In this document: positions 1 to 7,898 of the stretch, piece by piece | How the letters are laid out: the number at the start of each line of letters is the position of its first letter | Numbering within the stretch: the stretch's first letter is position 1 | Origin: Paenibacillus whitsoniae | Lineage (GTDB): Bacteria; Bacillota; Bacilli; Paenibacillales; NBRC-103111 | DNA length: 64,000 nt | Direction of reading: 5' to 3' | Assembly (NCBI RefSeq): GCF_003955665.1 | Contig: NZ_RXHU01000045.1 | Coordinates: 431 to 64,430, forward strand | The notes under the pieces: generated by a model | What the model saw: only the letters and a program-made list of their open reading frames with translations | Told to the model about the DNA's origin: nothing | Database searches by the model: none | Made by a program: the position numbers and the translations under genes

Positions 1-100
1 GTTGGCTGTGGGAGTTGGCGTTGTACGTTGGAGTTGGACTTTGGGGGTTGGCTGCGGGAGCATTCTTTTGTGAAGGCTTTGTGGGGAGACTTTTCTGAGT

Positions 101-220
101 ATTTATGGGGTATTTCTGGGTATTGCCGAGTATTATCTGGTATTATCTGAATTTACTTATATTTATCGGGGCAACCCGGAATTACCTGCAGTTACTGCCG
201 TTTACTATGATTTATTTGAT
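101..220. repeat. Degenerate 10-bp tandem repeat array
   Basis: Twelve consecutive 10-base units run in phase, for example tatttctggg, tattgccgag, tattatctgg, tattatctga, atttatcggg. The rough consensus is TATTATCTGG, with increasing decay toward the right end. The preceding bases 1-63 are a separate GT-rich stretch with repeated GTTGG and GGGAG words. An open frame crosses the array but its translation simply mirrors the repeat (Trp/Tyr/Leu-rich) and there is no ribosome binding site, so no gene is called. The rest of 1-302 shows nothing else. Confidence 0.7.
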
Positions 221-302
221 TGTTGCCCGTGCTTCTCTCAAAGAAAACCTCAATGGTGAACAAAGAAGCCTTCTGACGCAAGAATGATCAACATACTTGG
301 CG

Positions 303-677
303 TTAGAAGGCTCCTTTAATATGAGTAAGCACCGGCTCTTCTTTGTCGGCGAAAAACTCAACCGTCACGACGTCGAACCGAATGGGGCATTCGTATTGAC
401 GTTTGTAGTGGAGATACATTTGCGCAGTTTCGCGTACCTTTGTCTGTTTGCGAAAATCGACGGATTCAGCGGCGCTGCCAAATCTGCCGGTCGCGCGCCG
501 CGTCCGCACTTCGACGAAGAGGAGTGTTTGCTGCTCAAGCGCAATGAGATCGATCTCACCCGAACGGCATCGCCAGTTCGCAGCAACGATTTGACAGCCA
601 TGCTCTTGCAAATAAACGGCAGCCATCGCTTCTCCAAGATTCCCTAACGTCCTGCGGTCATTCTTGGTATTCGTTAT
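303..677 (-). CDS. yraN: YraN/UPF0102 family endonuclease-like protein
   Basis: Small protein of the UPF0102 family, which has a Holliday-junction-resolvase-like nuclease fold; its cellular role is poorly known. The family core is visible: NWRCRSGEIDLIA followed by LLFVEVRTR, giving the E-D-ExK-type metal-binding layout (here ExR). The first ATG is at 626, but the in-frame sequence upstream encodes LGNLGEAMAAVYL, the conserved family N-terminus, so the protein should start earlier. The only candidate is ATA at 677, which overlaps the ylqH stop as ATAA and has GGGAGG eight bases upstream. From 677 the protein is about 124 residues, a normal family length. It is the last gene of the rnhB-ylqG-ylqH run. 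An ATA start is inference; ATG 626 is the conservative alternative. Confidence 0.75.
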   Translation of the reverse strand: MTNTKNDRRTLGNLGEAMAAVYLQEHGCQIVAANWRCRSGEIDLIALEQQTLLFVEVRTRRATGRFGSAAESVDFRKQTKVRETAQMYLHYKRQYECPIRFDVVTVEFFADKEEPVLTHIKGAF

Positions 678-997
678 GGCTCCCCCCTCCCGGCGATCGA
701 CCGCATACGCCCATCCGACCGATAGATGAAACTGAGTACCTCCGCTACAAGCTGATACAGCTCTGGCGGAATTTCCTGATCCAGCTCAAGCTTTGACAAT
801 ACTTCGACCAAGGAAGAGTCCTCTTGTACCGGAATGCCGTTTTCCTTCGCTTTCTGCAAAATCGATTCCGCCACTTGTCCCTTGCCTTTCGCAACGAGGA
901 TCGGCGCTTTCGATTTTTCCGGCGCGTATTTCAAGGCTACAGCTTTTTTGATCGGCGTCGCGGGCTGCGACTGCGGCTTATCCGAGTTGGACTTCAT
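674..997 (-). CDS. FlhB C-terminal domain-like protein (YlqH type)
   Basis: A 107-residue soluble protein matching the cytoplasmic C-terminal domain of the flagellar export switch protein FlhB. AVALKYAPEKSKAPILVAKG near the start and IPPELYQLVAEVLSFIY near the end are typical of the FlhB/YscU family. The membrane part of FlhB is absent, and the NPTH self-cleavage motif that normally precedes AVALKY is replaced by ATPIKK, so autocleavage is not expected. The start overlaps the ylqG stop by four bases (ATGA), so the two are translationally coupled. B. subtilis has an equivalent gene, ylqH, after ylqG. Function is unknown; a role in regulating export with the FliK-like neighbour is inference. 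Confidence 0.85.
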   Translation of the reverse strand: MKSNSDKPQSQPATPIKKAVALKYAPEKSKAPILVAKGKGQVAESILQKAKENGIPVQEDSSLVEVLSKLELDQEIPPELYQLVAEVLSFIYRSDGRMRSIAGRGEP

Positions 998-2880
998 GCG
1001 CGCACATCGACTCCTTTATACGTCAGCGGTTGATAGAGGGACCTCAAATCCGCACGCCCTGTCAAGTCACCGTCCCCTGGAGCCGCTTCCGCTGCCACAG
1101 GCTTCGGATAAGGTGAGCATTTCAGCGAAATAAACTGATAACCGACGCGGTTTAGCGCCTCTGATATTTCCTTCTTCGATGTCTCCATAAGCGCTCCGAT
1201 AGCCGGATGATCATTATGAATCGTCAGCGAGACAATTTTATTGACGACCGCCACGTCCACAAGCGTATTGCCCATCGCTTTCATCTGCAAGTCGAACAAA
1301 AGACGGCAGTTATTGGCATCCACTTGACCGCGGCTGCCCTTCCGCGACTGAATGTGAATCGCAGCCGACTGCTCCCCGCTTCCGTTAACGAACGGGATGA
1401 ACAACGTCATCTGTGTGAACATGGCCGTTTTATCGTTGGTCAGCATCAGTTGCTGCCCCGTAATCTGTCCCAATGCATGCTGTGCGGCTTCCTTGAGCGG
1501 CGCCGGCGTGTCATCCGATGCCGTTAGCTGCAGCAGCAGACTCTTGAGCGTCTCCGCTGCGGCCGGTTTCACGGCTTCATTCGGTTGATCGGACGCAGGG
1601 TTGATAAGCGCGTTAGCGTTCAGATCAACCCCATTCTTGTCTGGCAGGCGGGACGTGAGCCTGTCATCGAGCTTCGCGGCGAGATGACTCTCGTGCTCCA
1701 CGCCTACGGCTTTGAGCAGCCTGCTGATCCAATTCCCTTCGGGCGGATCAGCGGGCTGCGTGTGAGGCGCTTGCCCGCGCGCCTCAGCCGGGGCCGCCGC
1801 CTCCCGCTTCGCAGGAGGCGAGGCCGCTTCCGGCGAACCCGCTTCGCGGGGTTCGCCCTGCGCCTGCGGCTCCGCGCTGCGCGACGGAGCCGGCTCGGGC
1901 GCAGCCGCCCGCTGCGCGAGGGCGGCCTGCGGTTCCGCCGCCGGCTTCGCCGAGGCGGCAGGTGCCCCCTCCTGCGGCGGCGTGGGAGCCGCAGGCACAG
2001 CCTCGCCCGCCGGCGAAGCCGCGGGCGGAACACCCGCAGCGCCGCCCGCAGGGGCGCTGCTGCCATGCGGCGCCTGTGGCACAGGCGCCGCTTCAACCGA
2101 GCCCCGCGTGCGCAGCAGCGGGGCTCCACCATCCGCCTCCTGCGCAGCAGGAGGCGGAGCAGCACCAACGTCTGCACCCTCGCTCAACGCACGTGCAGAC
2201 TGCCGCTCCACCGCTGCGGAAGCCGTCCGCAGCTCCTTCAACACGACGACCACCTGCTTCGCGATCTCCGCGTCAGGATGGTCCGGCTGTGCCTCGATCA
2301 GCGCCGAAGCCTGCTGTTCAAGCTGGTCCAGCACCTGCCCCGCCGGCGGCCCGCTGATGACCTGCTTAAGCGCGGCAACCGTCGCCGGCGTGACCGGCAA
2401 ATTTTTCTTCGCGGCCAGCACAGCCGCTTCCAGCCAAGCATCTTTGGACTCGCCTTCCGGAACGGCCTGCATGACCTGCTCAAAAGCCCGGACATTCTCC
2501 TTCGTCACGGGCACCGATTCCTTTTGCATCGTCTGCACCATGTTCCGCGTCGACAGATTGTCTTTCACTTCAAAATCCTGCAGCAAATCCCCGAGCGAAT
2601 CCTCGGAAATTTGCACATTAGAGTTCATAAGCGGCTTCAATAAAATTTGACCACCGTTTGATTCAGGCTGAACTTGCAGCAGCGTGACATCGCCTTGTTT
2701 CAAAGGCGTCTCGAGCTTCGCCCGCACCTGGACGCCGCCGATATTCAGCATTGCCTCCTGATCGCTCAACAGCTGCAGGACAACCCCTTTGACAATTTGT
2801 CCGACTTTGAGCTCCAAAGTTTTGGAATCCGCGGCCGTTAAATCGCCGACCAAGCTTCGGATCAATCCGCTGATATTCAT
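994..2880 (-). CDS. FliK-like protein with long Pro/Ala-rich linker (YlqG type)
   Basis: About 628 residues. The N-terminal part (first 220 residues or so) is structured and contains tandem modules built on the phrase VTKENVRAFEQVM / VTPATVAALKQVI. The centre (about 230-380) is a low-complexity Pro/Ala/Glu/Gly-rich linker. The C-terminal part (about 460-600) looks like the FliK hook-length-control domain: hydrophobic strands, LLFDLQMKAMGNTLVDVAVV, then helices. The start at 2880 is chosen because GAGGTG lies eight bases upstream; an earlier in-frame ATG at 2922 has no such site. The linker region is extremely GC-rich and gives long spurious frames on both strands. It sits between rnhB and ylqH as in Bacillus. 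Function unknown. Confidence 0.8.
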   Translation of the reverse strand: MNISGLIRSLVGDLTAADSKTLELKVGQIVKGVVLQLLSDQEAMLNIGGVQVRAKLETPLKQGDVTLLQVQPESNGGQILLKPLMNSNVQISEDSLGDLLQDFEVKDNLSTRNMVQTMQKESVPVTKENVRAFEQVMQAVPEGESKDAWLEAAVLAAKKNLPVTPATVAALKQVISGPPAGQVLDQLEQQASALIEAQPDHPDAEIAKQVVVVLKELRTASAAVERQSARALSEGADVGAAPPPAAQEADGGAPLLRTRGSVEAAPVPQAPHGSSAPAGGAAGVPPAASPAGEAVPAAPTPPQEGAPAASAKPAAEPQAALAQRAAAPEPAPSRSAEPQAQGEPREAGSPEAASPPAKREAAAPAEARGQAPHTQPADPPEGNWISRLLKAVGVEHESHLAAKLDDRLTSRLPDKNGVDLNANALINPASDQPNEAVKPAAAETLKSLLLQLTASDDTPAPLKEAAQHALGQITGQQLMLTNDKTAMFTQMTLFIPFVNGSGEQSAAIHIQSRKGSRGQVDANNCRLLFDLQMKAMGNTLVDVAVVNKIVSLTIHNDHPAIGALMETSKKEISEALNRVGYQFISLKCSPYPKPVAAEAAPGDGDLTGRADLRSLYQPLTYKGVDVRA

Positions 2881-2937
2881 ACTGCTCACCTCGACTTGTC
2901 CACTTATGTATGTTATCGGCAAGCGCCTCGCATTTCG

Positions 2938-3591
2938 TTATAACACTTCAAATATATCGAGTTCGAGCTGTTCCCCGGCCTTCTCCGCTTCTTTCTCCGC
3001 TTCCGCCATAATATTGCGGATAAACAGGTTGCGGTGCAGCGGCGTCGGTCCGTAGCGCAGCAGCATCTCCCTATGGTGTTTCGTACCGTATCCTTTATGT
3101 ATAGCGATGCCATATTCGGGGTACATCTCGTCCCACGAAGCACACATGCGATCCCTCGTCACCTTCGCGATAATGGAAGCGGCGGCAATCGATTGGCTTA
3201 ACGCATCCCCGTGTGTAATCGCCGTCTGCGGCAGCTCCAGATCGACCTTCTCCGCGTCAACCAATAAATAGTCCGGCTTCAGCCCCAACTGTTCCACCGC
3301 CTGTTTCATTGCAAGGCGCGCCGCCTGCTTTATATTTAAGATCTCGATTCCTTCCACATCGACAACGCCGACACCGACCGCGAGCGCCTCCTGCATAATC
3401 TGCGCATACAAAGCTTCTCGCTTTTTCTCGGACAGCTTCTTGGAGTCATTCACGCCCTCCAGCACGTGCCCCTTCGGCAAAATCACAGCCGCCGCCACAA
3501 CATCTCCGAACAAGCAACCACGGCCAACCTCATCTATGCCCGCGATCAGGTCGAATCCTTGCAACCACACATCTTTCTCATACTCCAGCAC
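2938..3591 (-). CDS. rnhB: Ribonuclease HII
   Basis: Removes RNA from RNA/DNA hybrids and single ribonucleotides misincorporated in DNA. The catalytic signature GIDEVGRG is near the N-terminus, with LLVDAEK and the later D in SQSIAAASIIAKVTRD completing the D-E-D-D acidic set. The usual PLAGPVV after the GRG is here CLFGDVV. An ATG at 3618 is in frame but overlaps a likely -10 box (TATAAT, 3617-3622). The GTG at 3591 has AAAGGGGAG at the correct distance and is the preferred start, giving about 217 residues. It lies downstream of rbgA but is separated from it by a terminator and a short spacer element. Confidence 0.93.
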   Translation of the reverse strand: MLEYEKDVWLQGFDLIAGIDEVGRGCLFGDVVAAAVILPKGHVLEGVNDSKKLSEKKREALYAQIMQEALAVGVGVVDVEGIEILNIKQAARLAMKQAVEQLGLKPDYLLVDAEKVDLELPQTAITHGDALSQSIAAASIIAKVTRDRMCASWDEMYPEYGIAIHKGYGTKHHREMLLRYGPTPLHRNLFIRNIMAEAEKEAEKAGEQLELDIFEVL

Positions 3592-3616
3592 CGGTCTCTC
3601 CCCTTTCCGTTTCCCC

Positions 3617-3646
3617 ATTATATAGGATGAGTACCAAAGCAAGCCA
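3617..3646 (-). promoter_or_regulatory. Putative sigma-A promoter for rnhB
   Basis: On the minus strand TGGCTT, an 18-base spacer and TATAAT. Transcription would begin a few bases before the AAAGGGGAG ribosome site of the GTG start at 3591. The -10 box overlaps the in-frame ATG at 3618, which argues against that ATG being used. The -35 match is weak. Confidence 0.5.
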
Positions 3647-3684
3647 TACCATTTTTAGGAGGAAGTTCAATAAGTCGTCTCGGG

Positions 3685-3706
3685 TGCCGTCTTTAATAAG
3701 ACGGCA
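3685..3706. repeat. Perfect hairpin in rbgA-rnhB spacer
   Basis: TGCCGTCTT and AAGACGGCA flank a four-base loop. Together with the surrounding 140 bases (about 3640-3780) this forms a non-coding block between the rbgA terminator and the rnhB promoter. It lacks a T-tract and is not an obvious terminator. It could be a small interspersed element or a leader structure. Confidence 0.5.
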
Positions 3707-3775
3707 AGGCCGTTTATCCTGGGATTTCGCAATCTTCTCGGTGCTAAAAACCCGACTTTTGAACACAATCTTTAT

Positions 3776-3815
3776 GTATAAAAAACAAAGAACCCAAAGT
3801 CTCCGCCTTGGGTTC
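3776..3815 (-). terminator. Rho-independent terminator after rbgA
   Basis: Minus-strand stem GAACCCAA/TTGGGTTC followed by a T-rich run ending near 3776. It lies just after the rbgA stop codon. Confidence 0.85.
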
Positions 3816-3830
3816 TTCCCCTACATCTAA

Positions 3831-4691
3831 CTATGGCTTTTCGAGCGAAATCCGCCCCAACTTCCCAGCTCGCAAATCCCGAATAATGATCAGCGAAGCT
3901 TTGTCGAGATCAACCCGGCCACCGGAGACAATCGCGCCGCGCTTGCGTCCGATCGCTTCCATCACTTTGACCATCTCTTGCACATCTTCCATGTCCTCCG
4001 GTAGCTCAATGCCTCCAAAGCGTTCTTGCAAGCCTGCACCGTATTGCTCCACCATATACGTGATCACGAAAAGCGCAATTTCATCCAAATGCAGCAGCTC
4101 TTCCTTGATCGCGCCAGTCGCCGCAAGACGTTTGCCTACCATTTGATCCTCAAACTTCGGCCACAAAATCCCTGGCGTATCGAGCAGGTCCATCTCCGTA
4201 CCAACTTTAATCCACTGCTGGCCCTTTGTTACACCCGGCTTGTCTCCAGTTGCGGCGATTTTCTTACCTGCGAGCTGATTGATAAGCGTGGATTTGCCGA
4301 CGTTCGGAATCCCGACGATCAACGCGCGAACCGCGCGGGGATTGATGCCTTTGCGAAGCTGGCTCTCAATTTTGTGCGCCCACAGCTGCTTGACCCGCGG
4401 CAAAATCTCTTTCACGTTCGTCCCCGAAGCCGCATCGATCGGCAGCGCCGGATGGCCTTGATCTGCAAAGTAGTTCACCCACTCAGCCGTTACCTTCGGG
4501 TCGGCCAAGTCCGATTTATTCAGCAGTACAAGCCTTGGCTTGCCATGCAGAATCTCATCCACCATCGGGTTCCGGCTGGACAGCGGGATGCGGGCGTCCA
4601 AGAGCTCGATCACAACATCGATCAGCTTGAGCTTTTCCTCGATTTGCCTGCGAGCCTTGGTCATATGCCCCGGAAACCATTGAATGGTCAT
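3831..4691 (-). CDS. rbgA: Ribosome biogenesis GTPase RbgA (YlqF)
   Basis: Circularly permuted GTPase needed for late 50S subunit assembly in Firmicutes. The motifs occur in permuted order: G4 NKSD at residues 58-61, then G1 GIPNVGKS at 127-134, then G3 DTPG at 171-174. The N-terminus [13 protein letters not shown] is the family signature. The C-terminal part is the usual helical RNA-binding ANTAR-like domain. Length 286 is normal. It follows lepB by 12 bases, as part of the trmD-rplS-lepB-rbgA run, and ends in a terminator. Confidence 0.97.
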   Translation of the reverse strand: MTIQWFPGHMTKARRQIEEKLKLIDVVIELLDARIPLSSRNPMVDEILHGKPRLVLLNKSDLADPKVTAEWVNYFADQGHPALPIDAASGTNVKEILPRVKQLWAHKIESQLRKGINPRAVRALIVGIPNVGKSTLINQLAGKKIAATGDKPGVTKGQQWIKVGTEMDLLDTPGILWPKFEDQMVGKRLAATGAIKEELLHLDEIALFVITYMVEQYGAGLQERFGGIELPEDMEDVQEMVKVMEAIGRKRGAIVSGGRVDLDKASLIIIRDLRAGKLGRISLEKP

Positions 4692-4703
4692 ACGTTATTC
4701 ACC

Positions 4704-5318
4704 TCAGAAATGTATCCAACTGATTTTGTTCAGCGGCCAGAAAATGACTTCAGCCCGGCCGACAATTTTTTTAAACGGTACAAATCCCACACTGCTTGTT
4801 CGGCTGTCTTTCGAGTTCGGACGGTTGTCCCCCATCGCGAAAAGCTCGCCTTCCGGCACCTTCGTTTCCGGGAAATCTTTCAGCGTGTTGTAGGGGTGAC
4901 CCTCCTTCACCGCTTGATCGATGGCGGATTGAATGTAGGGTTCCGATAGCTCCTCGCCGTTAATGTACACCTTATCTCCCGCTACTTTCACCGTCTCGCC
5001 AGGGAGCGCAATGACGCGTTTGATATAATCTTTGCCTTCCGGCGCATGAAATACAATCACTTCGCCGCGCTTCGGATCGCGCACATCATACAAAATTTTG
5101 TTGACGATCAGTCGTTCGCCGGTAAAGAAGTTCGGATGCATGGAATCCCCGTCCACAATAAATGGCGAAAACAACAACCAACGAATAATAATAACCAGCA
5201 CACCTGCAATGATTAACGCTTTAATCCATTCCCACGTCTCGTTCTTGGCTGCCGCCGGTTTCGCTTCGACCGCGGATGCCGGCTGGTTCGTTTGCTGCAA
5301 ATGCTCGTTTTGTTCCAT
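4704..5318 (-). CDS. lepB: Signal peptidase I
   Basis: Membrane serine protease that removes signal peptides from exported proteins. After a charged, Ala-rich cytosolic N-terminus there is one transmembrane helix at about residues 33-50. The catalytic Ser is in GDSMHP (S59) and the general-base Lys in YIKRVIALPG (K100); box E MGDNRPNSKDSR is also present. Length 204 is typical of the Gram-positive SipS type. ATG 5318 is immediately preceded by an in-frame GTG (5321), and a GAGG lies about eight bases before that, so either codon may serve. Confidence 0.96.
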   Translation of the reverse strand: MEQNEHLQQTNQPASAVEAKPAAAKNETWEWIKALIIAGVLVIIIRWLLFSPFIVDGDSMHPNFFTGERLIVNKILYDVRDPKRGEVIVFHAPEGKDYIKRVIALPGETVKVAGDKVYINGEELSEPYIQSAIDQAVKEGHPYNTLKDFPETKVPEGELFAMGDNRPNSKDSRTSSVGFVPFKKIVGRAEVIFWPLNKISWIHF

Positions 5319-5404
5319 CACGGACTGCCTCGCTTCCAGATAAGGTGATAGTTGCGTTCACATTACTGCTAGTATGTACAACAAGGACGCCGGGCTTCCC
5401 TGTC

Positions 5405-5446
5405 AAAGACCCAAAAAATGAAAAGGAGACTTGCGAACAAGCCCCC
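5405..5446 (-). terminator. Rho-independent terminator after rplS
   Basis: The minus-strand stem GGGGGCTTG / CAAGTCTCC closes on a TTCG tetraloop and is followed by TTTTCATTTTTT. It lies directly after the rplS stop and separates rplS from lepB. Confidence 0.8.
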
Positions 5447-5454
5447 CATTTTTC

Positions 5455-5796
5455 TTATCGAATTTCTTTAATTCTAGCTGCTTTACCGCGCAGACCGCGC
5501 AGGTAATAAAGTTTCGCACGACGAACTTTACCACGGCGAGCCACTTCGATTTTCTCAAGTCTTGGAGAATGCAGTGGGAAAGTTCTTTCCACACCAACAC
5601 CGTAAGAAATTTTACGAACAGTAAACGTTTCGCTGATCCCGCCGCCGTGACGTTTGATAACAACACCTTCGAACAGCTGGATACGCTCACGCGAACCCTC
5701 GATAACTTTTACGTGTACTTTCAGAGTGTCGCCTGGACGGAAACTTGGAATATCCGAACGAAGCTGCTCTTTAGTAATCTCTTGAATAAGATTCAT
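5455..5796 (-). CDS. rplS: 50S ribosomal protein L19
   Basis: Ribosomal protein L19 at the 30S-50S interface, 113 residues. Typical sequence: [39 protein letters not shown] and a C-terminal [17 protein letters not shown]. The reading frame is open far upstream, but the start at 5796 has GGAGGGAG at the right spacing and matches the family N-terminus. A candidate leader and its own promoter lie between it and trmD, so it can be expressed separately from the trmD transcript. Confidence 0.98.
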   Translation of the reverse strand: MNLIQEITKEQLRSDIPSFRPGDTLKVHVKVIEGSRERIQLFEGVVIKRHGGGISETFTVRKISYGVGVERTFPLHSPRLEKIEVARRGKVRRAKLYYLRGLRGKAARIKEIR

Positions 5797-5910
5797 AGTT
5801 GACTCCCTCCTTCCACACAGGTGTTCATTCCGCCAATTCATCATGTATACTCCTAGTTGCGATGCGTAGAGGACCACCGGACTCAAACATTGCGGAAAAA
5901 TCCACAACAA
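5797..5910 (-). promoter_or_regulatory. rplS 5' leader, possible L19 autoregulatory RNA
   Basis: A non-coding leader of over 100 bases separates the candidate rplS promoter from the rplS ribosome binding site. Just before the SD there is a short helix CAC/GTG within CACCTGTGTGGAAGGAGG. An L19 leader RNA is an established regulatory element upstream of rplS in Bacilli; this assignment rests on position and length, not on a structure match. Confidence 0.5.
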
Positions 5911-5915
5911 AATAT

Positions 5916-5944
5916 ATATTAGCATAGGCGAATCATAATAGCAA
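5916..5944 (-). promoter_or_regulatory. Extended -10 promoter for rplS
   Basis: Minus-strand TTGCTA, a 17-base spacer, and TAATAT preceded by TG one base upstream (extended -10). It sits just after the trmD stop. Confidence 0.6.
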
Positions 5945-5965
5945 TAGAGAAATCTATTAACAGAT

Positions 5966-6739
5966 TTATTCCGCTTGCTTAGCCTTTGCAGCTTTCTCTT
6001 TTTCCCATTCTGCAAGCCACGCCTTCTCTTGCTTGGAGAACTCCCGGCCCTCGAGCAAGTCCGGCCTGCGCTCCAACGTACGGATCAGCGACTCCCGAGC
6101 CCGCCACTTTCGCACGTTCTCATGATGGCCGGACAGCAGCATGTCAGGCACCTCCCAGTCCCTGAACTTCGCTGGACGCGTATAATGCGGATATTCCAGC
6201 AGTCCGGTCGAAAAGGAATCCGTCACTGCCGACATTTCGTTGCCAAGCACGCCCGGCAGCAGCCGGACGACGCTGTCGATCACCACCATTGCGGGCAGTT
6301 CCCCGCCAGTAAGCACATAATCCCCAACGGATAGCTCATCCGTCACCAAATACTGCCTGATGCGTTCATCATACCCCTCGTAGTGCCCGCAAATAAATAC
6401 CAGGTGCTGCTCTGTCGACAGCTCTTCCGCCTTTTTCTGCGTAAACGTTTCACCTTGCGGACACAAGAGAATAACCCGCGGCTTGACAGGCACTCCTTCG
6501 GCATCTGCTACAAACGGCAAATCTTCGACCGCACCGAAAATCGGTTCCGGCTTTAGCACCATGCCGCCCCCGCCACCGTATGGGTAGTCATCAACCGTAT
6601 TGTGCTTATTGTTCGCATAATTGCGAAAGTTCACCGTGTTCAGTTCAACAATGCCTTTGTCGCGCGCTTTGCCCAAAATGCTGGACGAGAATACCCCCTC
6701 AAACATTTCGGGAAACAGCGTCAATACATCGATTTTCAT
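5966..6739 (-). CDS. trmD: tRNA (guanine-N1)-methyltransferase
   Basis: Methylates G37 of tRNAs next to the anticodon using S-adenosylmethionine, preventing frameshifting. [13 protein letters not shown] at the start, [11 protein letters not shown] and [15 protein letters not shown] in the middle are the trefoil-knot SPOUT signatures. 257 residues, slightly longer than average owing to a Lys/Ala-rich tail. Its start overlaps the rimM stop by four bases, so the two are coupled. Confidence 0.98.
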   Translation of the reverse strand: MKIDVLTLFPEMFEGVFSSSILGKARDKGIVELNTVNFRNYANNKHNTVDDYPYGGGGGMVLKPEPIFGAVEDLPFVADAEGVPVKPRVILLCPQGETFTQKKAEELSTEQHLVFICGHYEGYDERIRQYLVTDELSVGDYVLTGGELPAMVVIDSVVRLLPGVLGNEMSAVTDSFSTGLLEYPHYTRPAKFRDWEVPDMLLSGHHENVRKWRARESLIRTLERRPDLLEGREFSKQEKAWLAEWEKEKAAKAKQAE

Positions 6740-7251
6740 TCCATTAATCCTTCCATCAGATGAATCCGAATTGTCTTATTCGGCACATCCACGTCAAGCA
6801 CGACCTCATCGATGACCGGAAGCAGCAGCTCCTTGCCTTTCCCTAAGGAGACTACCCACACATCGTTCGCGCCGGGCGTCAAGATCTCTGATACTTCCCC
6901 AAGCTCACGCCCCTCTTCGGTCACGACTTTGCAGCCGATAATTTCGTGGTAATAATATTCGCCTTCTTCAAGCGGCTGCTGATGCTTGCCCTCGATTTTG
7001 AGCAGGGCGCCTTTGAACTTCTCCACATCGTTGATGTTGGAGAACTGTTCAAACTGCACGATAAACACATTTTTATGTAAGCGGGACGTTTTCACCGTCA
7101 CCGGCGTTTGCACATTTTTCGCATCGACAATAATCAGTTCGCTGCCTTTATCAAATCGCTCCGGAAAATCAGTCTCCGGCACGACCTTCAGTTCGCCGCG
7201 GATACCGTGGCTGTTTACGATTTTGCCTACTGTTTTAAGTGATTCCGTCAT
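6736..7251 (-). CDS. rimM: 16S rRNA processing protein RimM
   Basis: 30S maturation factor that binds S19 during 16S 3'-domain assembly. 171 residues with the N-terminal beta-barrel ([16 protein letters not shown]) and the C-terminal PRC-barrel ([14 protein letters not shown] ... [14 protein letters not shown]). It is followed without a gap by trmD and lies downstream of khpA, separated by a hairpin. Confidence 0.97.
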   Translation of the reverse strand: MTESLKTVGKIVNSHGIRGELKVVPETDFPERFDKGSELIIVDAKNVQTPVTVKTSRLHKNVFIVQFEQFSNINDVEKFKGALLKIEGKHQQPLEEGEYYYHEIIGCKVVTEEGRELGEVSEILTPGANDVWVVSLGKGKELLLPVIDEVVLDVDVPNKTIRIHLMEGLME

Positions 7252-7293
7252 GACCCCTGCCCAACCTCCACTATAATTTCCTACTTGGCTATA

Positions 7294-7324
7294 TAAGAAA
7301 AAGGCTAGGAGCGAGATCCTAACC
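7294..7324 (-). terminator. Terminator/attenuator between khpA and rimM
   Basis: Minus-strand GGTTAGGA / TCCTAGCC stem (one mismatch) followed by TTTTTCTT. It sits between khpA and rimM, so it may be partial read-through rather than the end of the operon. Confidence 0.7.
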
Positions 7325-7331
7325 TTACTTC

Positions 7332-7562
7332 TTATGACACAATCTCAACGGAAACCCGTTTCGTTTCTTTCACTGCTGCTGACGTAACCACAGTGCGGAG
7401 CGATTTCGCAATCTTCCCTTGCTTGCCGATCACTTTCCCGACATCGTCAGGATGAACCGAAAGCCGGTATTCGATCTTGTCGTCTTTCTCCACCGCTGTA
7501 ACACGCACTTCTTCCGGATGATCAACAAGAGCCTTAGCAATTACGGTGATAAGATCCTTCAT
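7332..7562 (-). CDS. khpA: KH-domain RNA-binding protein KhpA (YlqC)
   Basis: Small RNA-binding protein of 76 residues, almost entirely one KH domain. The GxxG loop is in GKVIGKQGKIAKSLR. In Firmicutes KhpA pairs with KhpB and affects cell size and sRNA binding. The start is the ATG at 7562, eight bases from GGAGGG; an in-frame GTG nine bases upstream is less well placed. The position between rpsP and rimM is the conserved one. Confidence 0.93.
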   Translation of the reverse strand: MKDLITVIAKALVDHPEEVRVTAVEKDDKIEYRLSVHPDDVGKVIGKQGKIAKSLRTVVTSAAVKETKRVSVEIVS

Positions 7563-7589
7563 GAAAACCACCCTCCGAAAGATAACAAA

Positions 7590-7862
7590 TTACTTCTGTA
7601 ATTTCAGCTCGTGAAATTTAGTCATCAAACCTGCTTTAGAGAACAGGCTGCGAACTGTATCGGACGGTTGAGCGCCAGTTTGAAGCCATTTCAGCGCTTT
7701 CTCCTCATCAAGAACTACAGCTGCTGGTTGAGCAATTGGGTTATAAGTTCCGATTTCTTCGATAAAACGACCGTCACGCGGGGAACGGGAATCCGAAACC
7801 ACCACACGGTAGAAAGGCGCTTTGTGAGCACCAACACGTTTAAGACGAATACGTACTGCCAT
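7590..7862 (-). CDS. rpsP: 30S ribosomal protein S16
   Basis: Ribosomal protein S16, 90 residues: [19 protein letters not shown], then [20 protein letters not shown]. It assists early 30S assembly. The start at 7862 is set by AGGAGGTG nine bases upstream; the frame is open slightly further. It follows ffh by 36 bases in the same transcript. Confidence 0.98.
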   Translation of the reverse strand: MAVRIRLKRVGAHKAPFYRVVVSDSRSPRDGRFIEEIGTYNPIAQPAAVVLDEEKALKWLQTGAQPSDTVRSLFSKAGLMTKFHELKLQK

Positions 7863-7898
7863 TGTAAAATTCACCTCCTACATAGGATTAAGTTTGTA

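Noticed and set aside
105-287. 60-codon plus-strand frame at the left edge
   Set aside because: Translation only reflects the 10-bp repeat; no ribosome site.
1585-2643. 352-codon Arg-rich frame opposite the FliK-like gene
   Set aside because: Arises from the GC-rich Pro/Ala linker; composition is not protein-like and the minus-strand gene is well supported.
3640-3780. Cyclic-di-GMP or other riboswitch
   Set aside because: Hairpin does not match the conserved cores I know; left as an unassigned element.
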